Assembly: GCA_964579675.1 (NCBI GenBank)
Contig: CAZOIA010000078.1
Location: forward strand, 1 to 24,024
DNA from: CAZOIA01 sp964579675
GTDB lineage: Bacteria; Planctomycetota; Phycisphaerae; UBA1845; PWPN01
Length of the DNA: 24,024 nucleotides
Direction of reading: 5' to 3'
A program made the translations under genes and the position numbers. The notes beneath the pieces are model-generated. The model ran no database searches, was not told the DNA's origin, and worked only from the letters and a program-made list of their open reading frames with translations. Below, one piece after another: positions 8,348-14,284 of the stretch (positions are counted from its first letter, which is position 1; each line of letters opens with the position of its first letter).

Positions 8348-9154
8348 TCAGGATCCGCTGATCCGTCTGCAATCGGCGAGCAGATCGGCCAGCCGGTCGA
8401 GCGGCCAGACGGTAGCGGAATCGCTCCGGGCCTTTGCGGGCTTGTCGTGGACTTCGAGGAACAGAGCGTGGGCGCCGGCGGCGACGCCGGCCCGGGCAAG
8501 GACGGGGACCATCTCCCGCCGCCCGCCGGATTCGGTGCCGGCCTGACCCGGCAACTGGCAGGAATGGGTGGCGTCAAAAACGACCGGAGCATAGGCCCCC
8601 ATTTGCGGGATCGCGGTCATGTCGTTGACCAGTCGCCCGTAGCCGAAGAACGTGCCCCGTTCGGTCAGCATCACGCCCGCTGCTCCCGACGCCCGCACCT
8701 TCTCCACCGCCGGTCGCATCTGGTCCGGCGACATGAACTGGCCCTTCTTGATGTTGACCGTCCGTCCGGTCCCGGCGGCGGCGACCAGCAGATCGGTCTG
8801 CCGGCACAGAAACGCCGGAATCTGAACAAGGTCAATCACTTGGCCGGCGGGTTCGGCGTGGTCCGGCTGGTGGACATCGGAGGTCACCGCCACGCCGACG
8901 GACATGTGCACCTCGGACAGGATGGCCAGACCCACGTCGAGCCCGGGGCCGCGGAAACTGCCCAGGCTCGAACGATTGGCCTTGTCGTAGCTCGCCTTGA
9001 AGATGAGCGGTATACCTGCAGCATCGGCGATCCTCTTGATCGCCTCAGCCAGGCGCAGAGTATGCTCGCGTGATTCGATCACGCACGGGCCGGCGATCAG
9101 CACAAGGCCGCACCCGGGGCCGACACGCACCTCACCGACCTGGACGGGCTTCAC
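8348..9154 (-). CDS. kdsA: 3-deoxy-8-phosphooctulonate synthase (Kdo-8-phosphate synthase)
   Basis: Condenses phosphoenolpyruvate with arabinose 5-phosphate to Kdo 8-phosphate, the first committed step towards Kdo for LPS. Family motifs are all present: LIAGPCVIES, FKASYDKANRSS, TSDVHQ, IPAFLCRQTDLL, NIKKGQFMSP, TERGTFFGYGRLVNDM, FDATHS and LFLEVH. Cys at residue 24 of AGPC together with the His of DATHS, Glu of LFLE and Asp of ARSD gives the ligand set of metal-dependent class II enzymes; class I has Asn instead of Cys. The frame is open far upstream, but homology begins just after a GTG at 9154 preceded by AAGGGG at 9-nt spacing, giving 268 residues, normal for KdsA. It lies 88 nt after the lipid kinase gene and upstream of the ABC exporter, consistent with an envelope cluster. 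It could only be confused with DAHP synthase, which the arabinose-type motifs argue against. Confidence 0.95.
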   Translation of the reverse strand: MKPVQVGEVRVGPGCGLVLIAGPCVIESREHTLRLAEAIKRIADAAGIPLIFKASYDKANRSSLGSFRGPGLDVGLAILSEVHMSVGVAVTSDVHQPDHAEPAGQVIDLVQIPAFLCRQTDLLVAAAGTGRTVNIKKGQFMSPDQMRPAVEKVRASGAAGVMLTERGTFFGYGRLVNDMTAIPQMGAYAPVVFDATHSCQLPGQAGTESGGRREMVPVLARAGVAAGAHALFLEVHDKPAKARSDSATVWPLDRLADLLADCRRISGS

Positions 9155-9163
9155 GTTATCATG

Positions 9164-9169
9164 CCCCTT
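9164..9169 (-). promoter_or_regulatory. Ribosome binding site for the kdsA GTG start
   Basis: AAGGGG on the minus strand, 9 nt before the GTG at 9154. It supports a GTG start at the point where KdsA homology begins, rather than any of the upstream in-frame starts. Confidence 0.55.
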
Positions 9170-9242
9170 CACGGGCGCGAATTGTACTCGGTCGCTGATC
9201 CGAGTGGAACCGGCCTGAGGACGGACCGGCAGGCGGGCACCC

Positions 9243-10154
9243 CTACGTCGGCGGAACCAGCAGTCGAATCGCCGCGGGCCGGATGGTGACCTCGATCGGC
9301 AACCCGCCCGACAGCTCGCCGTCCAGTTGGACCGGCACCGTCGAGGGCGACTCCACCCGGACCCGGCCCAGCCGGGCGTACCGAACGCCACCGTGCTCGA
9401 CGTGACGCCTTGCGATCGCCCGCAACGAATGACCGATCAGTTTCAGCCGGCCGCGGCAGGGAAACATGCACACGTCCAGAAGTCCGTCGTCGTGCCGGGC
9501 GTCACGTGTGATGCGCAAGCCCAAGGAATACCGGGGGAGATTGCCCACAAAGACCAGCCCCCGGCCTTCCCAGAGCAGTTGTCCTTCACTGAGCACGCGA
9601 CACCAGGGGAATCGATGCTCCCAGAAGGTGCGCCAGAGCGGTCCGGCATAGGTCAGGTGTGTGATGTGGCCCATGCGCAAACGGACGAGCCGTTCGACTA
9701 CCTCGGCGTCGAACCCGACGCCAGCGACGACCAGGAAGGATCGGCCGTTGACCAAGCCGACATCCATCGGGATGGTCCGGCCACCGGTCAGGCACGCCAG
9801 GGTCAGCTCGGCCTCGGCCCGGAAGCCGAACGACTTGGCCAGCAGGTTCTCGGTCCCCGTGGGCCAGACGATCATCGGGAGGTCGCTGCCGACCAGGCCG
9901 TCCGCCACCTCGCGCATCGTCCCGTCGCCGCCGACGGCAATAAGAGCCCGCAGGTGCCGGTCGGACCGGCTGTCCCCGGCGGCGCGGGCACGGGCGGCCA
10001 CTTCCGCCGCGATCCGCCGGGCGTCACCGGCAACGGCGGTGACGCACGAGTCCAGCTCGACCCCGGCGGCCCGCAGTCGGGTGATCATCGCCCGCACCTC
10101 GGCTCGTCTCTGACTCGCCCCGGCCGTCGGATTGATGATTGCGACCACCCTCAT
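9243..10154 (-). CDS. Diacylglycerol kinase family (YegS/DgkB/LCB5-like) lipid kinase
   Basis: Soluble or membrane-associated lipid kinase of 303 residues that would phosphorylate a diacylglycerol, sphingoid base or similar lipid with ATP. The catalytic N-terminal domain begins with IINPTAG (residues 6-12), has the nucleotide-binding loop AVGGDGTMREVADGL (GGDGT at 75-79) and the PTGTENLLAKSFG motif (98-110), which corresponds to PxGTxND in homologues with Glu in place of Asn. The C-terminal beta domain includes the MDVGLVNGRSF and DDGLLDV elements typical of YegS and DgkB. It is the first gene of the minus-strand block, followed by kdsA and an ABC exporter, so a role in envelope lipid turnover is likely. 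The ATG at 10154 sits next to an AT-rich hairpin and has no clear Shine-Dalgarno. Substrate lipid cannot be assigned. Confidence 0.9.
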   Translation of the reverse strand: MRVVAIINPTAGASQRRAEVRAMITRLRAAGVELDSCVTAVAGDARRIAAEVAARARAAGDSRSDRHLRALIAVGGDGTMREVADGLVGSDLPMIVWPTGTENLLAKSFGFRAEAELTLACLTGGRTIPMDVGLVNGRSFLVVAGVGFDAEVVERLVRLRMGHITHLTYAGPLWRTFWEHRFPWCRVLSEGQLLWEGRGLVFVGNLPRYSLGLRITRDARHDDGLLDVCMFPCRGRLKLIGHSLRAIARRHVEHGGVRYARLGRVRVESPSTVPVQLDGELSGGLPIEVTIRPAAIRLLVPPT

Positions 10155-10446
10155 TCTTTGTAAGGCTTTATTTTACAAGAGGTTACGTGTTCCGCTGGAT
10201 ACGGGCCCGCGGCCCCGGTGGCCCCGTCTCGACTTAGCCCTACCACCATGACCCTTCGCCCGGCTGGCTTGCTTGATTGGCAGTCGTTGGGGGGGACACC
10301 TCGAGCTCGCTTCAGTCGTGAGCCTATCTGCAACTTGCAACAGACGCAATGCTGGATAAACTACGATGTTCGGGATTCTCCCAACTACGGCCGGCAACGG
10401 GAACAATATCAGAATTCGCGCGCCTGCGCACAGGGGACAACACGAC
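10155..10446. other. Divergent intergenic region between the lipid kinase and the TPR/alpha-CTD gene
   Basis: Control region of 292 bases for two divergent genes. Next to the kinase start it has an AT-rich patch with a 6-bp stem (TTGTAA at 10158-10163 and TTACAA at 10173-10178). On the minus strand the same patch contains TAAAAT, five of six matches to a -10 box, which would give a very short leader. On the plus side there is a moderate promoter candidate at 10335-10362. I see no coding evidence in the rest. Confidence 0.5.
10335..10362 (+). promoter_or_regulatory. Candidate sigma-70 promoter for the TPR/alpha-CTD gene
   Basis: TTGCAA (10335-10340) and TAAACT (10357-10362) are separated by 16 nt, each matching four of six consensus positions. 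This would give a leader of about 75-80 nt before the ATG at 10447. In GC-rich DNA the match stands out, but it is moderate. Confidence 0.3.
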
Positions 10447-11409
10447 ATGGACAACGTCCTCTCGCTCATTCGTGAAGGTAAGCTCGATCAGGCAGAGGCC
10501 GAGCTCAACCGCGGGGGGCCCGACGGGCCTCACAGCACCCAGTGGCATTGCGGCCGAGCTCTGCTTCTGGAGGCCAAAGGCCAAGTGGACGAGGCGATCG
10601 AAGCCCTCAAGGCCGCCCACGAACTGGAGGGCGACAATGCGGAAGTGACCTTTCACCTCGCCCGTATCCTTGACTTGCACTGCGAAGACGATCACTCAAT
10701 CGAGCTCTACGAAACCCTCGCCCGGCGCACACCCGCCTACGTCAACGCCCTGCTCAACCTGGCGGTGATCTACGAGGATTACGGACAGTACCACGATGCT
10801 TCCACGTGCATCGAGCGGGTCCTTGCCGAGCATCCCAACCACGCCCGGGCTAGGCTGTTCCGCAAGGACATCGAAAGCTCGATGAACATGCACTATGACG
10901 AGACTCTGGAGCGCAATCGCGAGAAGCGTGACGCGATCCTGGATATGCCCGTCGCCGACTTCGAGTTGAGCGTTCGGAGTCGCAACTGCCTGAAGAAAAT
11001 GAACATTCACAGCCTCGGCGATCTCCTGCGGACCAGTGAAGCCGAGTTGTTGTCGTACAAGAATTTCGGGGAAACGTCGCTGAATGAGATCAAGGCGATG
11101 TTGAAACAGAAGAACCTTCGGATCGGGCAATTGAAAGAGGAGGCCCAGAGGTCGACCCGGCCGGTTCCGCCGCGTCATCCGGCCCCGCTTGGCTCCCCAG
11201 AGGTTCTCAACAAGTTCCTTTCGGAAATCGAGTTCTCCGGCCGATCGCGCAAGTGTCTCCAACGACTGGGCCTGATCACCCTGGGCGACCTGGTGATGAA
11301 GACCGAGGCGGAGTTGCTGGCGACGAAGAACTTCGGGCAAACCTCGCTCAACGAGGTAAGGCAGAAACTGAGCGAATTCAGCCTGTCACTTCGCAAACAA
11401 GCGGATTGA
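10447..11409 (+). CDS. TPR protein with two RNA polymerase alpha-CTD-like domains
   Basis: Protein of 320 residues. Residues 1-140 form tetratricopeptide repeats, for example GKLDQAEAEL, GQVDEAIEALKAAHELEGDN and NALLNLAVIYEDYGQYHDAS. Two helix-hairpin-helix domains like the C-terminal domain of RNA polymerase alpha follow, at about 167-228 and 253-317. The first has LSVRSRNCLKKMNIHSLGDL and KNFGETSLNEIK, close to E. coli alpha (VRSANCLK, NLGKKSLTEIK). R177 and R266 correspond to DNA-contacting Arg265; N180 matches Asn268 whereas the second domain has K269; Gly and Ser of the NFGxTS loop are kept in both. It lacks the polymerase assembly domain, so it is not RpoA. A DNA- or RNA-polymerase-interacting adaptor is the inference. 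The ATG at 10447 follows AGGGG by 10 nt. Its stop overlaps a possible ATG of the next frame (TGATG). Confidence 0.88.
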   Translation: MDNVLSLIREGKLDQAEAELNRGGPDGPHSTQWHCGRALLLEAKGQVDEAIEALKAAHELEGDNAEVTFHLARILDLHCEDDHSIELYETLARRTPAYVNALLNLAVIYEDYGQYHDASTCIERVLAEHPNHARARLFRKDIESSMNMHYDETLERNREKRDAILDMPVADFELSVRSRNCLKKMNIHSLGDLLRTSEAELLSYKNFGETSLNEIKAMLKQKNLRIGQLKEEAQRSTRPVPPRHPAPLGSPEVLNKFLSEIEFSGRSRKCLQRLGLITLGDLVMKTEAELLATKNFGQTSLNEVRQKLSEFSLSLRKQAD

Positions 11410-11439
11410 TGCCAGCGCGACCAAGCAACCCCATCGGCA

Positions 11440-11467
11440 AAGCCCCGGGCGGGCCCGCCCGGGGCTT
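11440..11467. terminator. 28-nt perfect palindrome, terminator-like
   Basis: AAGCCCCGGGCGGG followed directly by its reverse complement, preceded by further A residues and followed by C rather than a T tract. This is the strongest hairpin in the window and lies 31 nt after the TPR/alpha-CTD stop. It resembles a terminator without a U-run. It ends one base before the ATG (11469) taken as the SpoIID-domain start, so it may also control translation of that gene. Confidence 0.6.
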
Positions 11468-11468
11468 C

Positions 11469-12797
11469 ATGACAACCTGCGTCCCTGATGGTCAACGGCA
11501 GCATCCGAATCGCGGGATCGGGTCCAGGTCTCGTGGCGCCATCATCCGGACATGCCTGGTGCTTGCGGCGATCACGACGGGGCGCGTGGGTTGTGATCGC
11601 CCATTGGAACCCGAGCCCGGCACCGACACCTCGCGCCCGGTTTCGGGGGACGCAGCCCGCGTGGATCGGGCCATCCGGGTGCTGCTGCTGGATCGGGTGC
11701 CCGACTGCGAGGTCAGGGTTCACGAACCCGTCGATCTGCTGGAGGTGCCCGGTGGGGCACCCCTGGTTTCCGGGATCACCTTGCCGCGCTTGTCGATCCG
11801 ATTCGACTCGGGTGATATCCGTTTCCCGGAACTCTCGCAGACGTTCGAGGCCCGGGCGGTGGATCTTCGGCCGCACGGCTCAGAGCCCATAGCGGTAGGG
11901 CTGGGCGACGGGATCTGGCGGCAGTTCCGCGGGTCACTGCGCCTGCTTCGCCGGCCGGACGCCTGCGGTGCAGTGATCAATGTCGTTGACGTCGAGGATT
12001 ATCTGATCGGGGTGGTGTCCGCGGAGCTCCCCGCGACGTTCCACGACGAGGCGTTCCTGGCCCAGGCGATCGCAGCCCGAACCTATGCCTGGTACCAGAA
12101 GCAGACCGTGGGGCGGTCCCGCCCATGGGATGTCACGGCCACGGAGAGTTCACAGGTGTACCTGGGCCTGGAGCGCGAGTCGCTCGTTCCCCAGGCGGTG
12201 CGGGCGGTTCGCGGTACCTGCGGCCTGGTCTGCACCTGGTCGGCACCCGAGGGCGAGCGGATCTTTTGCAGCTACTACAGCTCGACCTGCGGCGGGAGTA
12301 CCCAGGCCGCCGCCCCGGTCAAGCACGTCCCGCCCATACCCCCGCTCGCCGGCGGGGTTAAGTGTGACTACTGCCGCCATTCCCCCGCCTACCGCTGGGG
12401 CCCGGTCCGGCTCGAAAAAGCGACGATCGGGCAACGGTTGCGCCATCGCTATCCGAAGTTCAATTCGATTGGACCGATCGAACGGGTGGAGGTCACTGAC
12501 AAGACCCCCGATGGCCGAGCCGTTCGCTTGGCCTTCATCGACGCCCAGGGCCGGGCGATCGCGCTCGAGGCGGAGAACTTCCGGCTCGCCGTCGATCCCG
12601 CCGGACGCTTGATTAAGAGCACCTTCTGCAAAATCACCAATCAGAGCAAAGCCGTCCTGCTCACCGATGGCCGCGGGTTTGGACACGGCATCGGAATGTG
12701 CCAATACGGCGCGGACGGGCTCGCACAGGACGGCTGGACCGCGGCACGCATCCTACGTTACTACTACCCCTGCTCGCGACTGACCCGCGCGTATTGA
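11469..12797 (+). CDS. SpoIID/LytB-domain protein, predicted peptidoglycan lytic enzyme
   Basis: About 442 residues carrying the SpoIID domain, which in Bacillus is a peptidoglycan lytic transglycosylase. Core motifs: VVDVEDYLIGVVSAELP (E186 at the position expected for the catalytic Glu), AFLAQAIAARTYAWYQK, YYSSTCGGSTQ and the C-terminal GRGFGHGIGMCQYGADGLA with a final RYYYPCSRL. A CxxC pair (CDYC) is present. The N-terminus has a short hydrophobic stretch ending GRVGC, a weak lipobox, so a periplasmic lipoprotein is possible. The start is uncertain: the frame is also open from an ATG at 11409 that overlaps the previous stop, but that reading runs through the palindrome; 11469 begins just after the palindrome and lacks a free Shine-Dalgarno. 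Sporulation is not implied; cell wall remodelling is the likely role. Confidence 0.88.
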   Translation: MTTCVPDGQRQHPNRGIGSRSRGAIIRTCLVLAAITTGRVGCDRPLEPEPGTDTSRPVSGDAARVDRAIRVLLLDRVPDCEVRVHEPVDLLEVPGGAPLVSGITLPRLSIRFDSGDIRFPELSQTFEARAVDLRPHGSEPIAVGLGDGIWRQFRGSLRLLRRPDACGAVINVVDVEDYLIGVVSAELPATFHDEAFLAQAIAARTYAWYQKQTVGRSRPWDVTATESSQVYLGLERESLVPQAVRAVRGTCGLVCTWSAPEGERIFCSYYSSTCGGSTQAAAPVKHVPPIPPLAGGVKCDYCRHSPAYRWGPVRLEKATIGQRLRHRYPKFNSIGPIERVEVTDKTPDGRAVRLAFIDAQGRAIALEAENFRLAVDPAGRLIKSTFCKITNQSKAVLLTDGRGFGHGIGMCQYGADGLAQDGWTAARILRYYYPCSRLTRAY

Positions 12798-12815
12798 GGG
12801 TGCGCGGACCGCGAA

Positions 12816-12882
12816 GCCGCAAGCGGCGGAGGACTCCGGACCCGCAGGCGGCGGGGAACTCCGGCGCCGCGAGCGGCATCGC
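12816..12882. repeat. 25-bp GC-rich tandem repeat, about 2.6 copies
   Basis: Two 25-nt units (12816-12840 and 12841-12865) share CCGCA, GGCGGCGG-like and ACTCCGG segments; a partial third (12866-12882) begins GCCGCGAGCGGC. Each unit contains a short self-complementary GCCGC/GCGGC element. The 16-nt stretch at 12811-12826 occurs in perfect reverse complement at 3924-3939. It lies between the SpoIID-domain gene and the UPF0104 gene. Confidence 0.65.
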
Positions 12883-12948
12883 GACACTGGCGGATTCGAG
12901 CATGGAAGCTAGAATCGCCGCGATGACGCGGCAGATAAGGATATCAGC

Positions 12949-13962
12949 GTGACAGCGCGGTCGTCCCAGCGGCTGTCAGCTCTCATCCGGTATACGGTTT
13001 GCGTCGTAGCCGTCACCTGGCTCGTGACCCATACCGGATGGGAGGAACTCAAGCGGGTGGTCGGTTCAGCCAACTGGGGGCTGGCTCTCGTCAGCATTCT
13101 GGCGTTCGGTCCCGGCCCCGTAATCATCTCGATACGCCTGAAGTGGCTCCTGGCCGTCCACAACGTCAACCTGACGGTCTGGCAGGCGCTTAAGGTCACA
13201 TTCGCGGGCAACTTCATCATCAACGCCCTGCCCGTCGGCACCTCAGGAGGCGACGCGGTGAAGGCCTACTACATTGCCCGAGACACCCCGCATAAGCATG
13301 AGGCGGTCACGAGCGTGTTCTTCGATCGGGTGATCGGCGTGGTCGGGCTGGTGGGTCTGGCGGGCGTCGTGCTGCTGTTGAACTGGCGGAATCCCGCGTT
13401 TGCCGGGAGAGGCCGGATTATTGCCGTTACCGCAACGGGGATAATCGTGGCTGTGGGCGTCTACTTCTCACACCGGATGCGGCGGCTGCTCCGGCTCGAG
13501 AAAGTCGTGGCCTTCATGCCGTTTGCCGCGCACATCCAGCGGATCGATCGTGCAGCCTTCGCGTTCCGCCATCGTATGGGCCGGGTAGCCGCCTGCCTGG
13601 CTCTGACCGTGATCCTCCAGCTCACCGGCGTGATCTCGACGTTTCTGGCCGGCTGGGCGCTCGGCATGGTTGGAGAGCGCCCCCTGGCGGCGCTGCCGAT
13701 CTACCTGGGCTACGTCCCGATTTGCTACCTGGCGGGCGCGCTGCCGATCGGCGTCATGGAGGAGACGTTCAACCAGTTGTTCGCTGACGCCGCTCATTTG
13801 GGGACGCGGGAGGCTGCCTACTCTCTCTCGCTGATGGGGCGATTGATCCAACTCGCCTGGGCTCTGCCCGGCGCCCTTGTGGTCTTGAGTGCCGGTCGTC
13901 CCCGTCCCGGACCGGGCCCGCTGGTGAGCGAAGCCGACCCGGGACTCCGCGTTGAGCCGTGA
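12949..13962 (+). CDS. UPF0104 / lysylphosphatidylglycerol synthase-type transmembrane protein
   Basis: Integral membrane protein of 337 residues with about seven or eight hydrophobic segments (for example YTVCVVAVTWLVTH, VIGVVGLVGLAGVVLLL, IIAVTATGIIVAVGVYF, ACLALTVILQLTGVISTFLA). It has the family signature LPVGTSGGDAVKAYYIARD followed by VTSVFFDRVIG, found in the flippase-like domain shared by MprF and AglD/YbhN-type proteins. There is no C-terminal MprF synthase domain, so it is the membrane domain alone; lipid or lipid-linked-sugar transfer is the family-based inference. The GTG at 12949 is preceded by TAAGG at 8-nt spacing. It follows the SpoIID-domain gene by 151 nt containing a tandem repeat, and its C-terminal tail is Pro/Gly-rich and soluble. 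Confidence 0.85.
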   Translation: MTARSSQRLSALIRYTVCVVAVTWLVTHTGWEELKRVVGSANWGLALVSILAFGPGPVIISIRLKWLLAVHNVNLTVWQALKVTFAGNFIINALPVGTSGGDAVKAYYIARDTPHKHEAVTSVFFDRVIGVVGLVGLAGVVLLLNWRNPAFAGRGRIIAVTATGIIVAVGVYFSHRMRRLLRLEKVVAFMPFAAHIQRIDRAAFAFRHRMGRVAACLALTVILQLTGVISTFLAGWALGMVGERPLAALPIYLGYVPICYLAGALPIGVMEETFNQLFADAAHLGTREAAYSLSLMGRLIQLAWALPGALVVLSAGRPRPGPGPLVSEADPGLRVEP

Positions 13963-14284
13963 GCCCTACCCGGCCGCCGGCAGGCAGCATCGGGGTTCTC
14001 GGACGTCGAGAGGAACACGTCCGCGGACCACGGTCCCCAGCCCGGGCCGCAGGGGCCGCCGCCCACGGGGGAACCACGGGTGAGCGGTCTCAACCGGCAT
14101 CCTTTCCACAATCCGATCCGGATTCACCCCGGCAGATGCGGTTGACCGCGTTGACAGGAATCTTGGTGGCCCCGAATATAGCAGTGGCCTTGCCGGTCAG
14201 GGGGCGGGGGACGCATTCTGTGGGTGGGAACCGCCCCGGAGCGACACTCCCCGATGACGTTAACTAGCTGTGGAGCATGAGATT
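13963..14284. other. Intergenic region upstream of the large FG-GAP gene
   Basis: About 320 bases without convincing coding potential. It holds a good sigma-70 candidate (14151-14179) and the ribosome binding site GTGGAG (14270-14275). The left half is GC-rich with short complementary patches such as GGACCACGGTCC (a near-palindrome at about 14024-14035) but no strong terminator. Confidence 0.5.
14151..14179 (+). promoter_or_regulatory. Candidate sigma-70 promoter for the FG-GAP gene
   Basis: A perfect TTGACA (14151-14156), a 17-nt spacer and GAATAT (14174-14179), which keeps the A at position 2 and T at position 6 of the -10 box. Transcription would start roughly 100 nt before the ATG at 14285. 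This is the best promoter match I see in the window. Confidence 0.45.
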
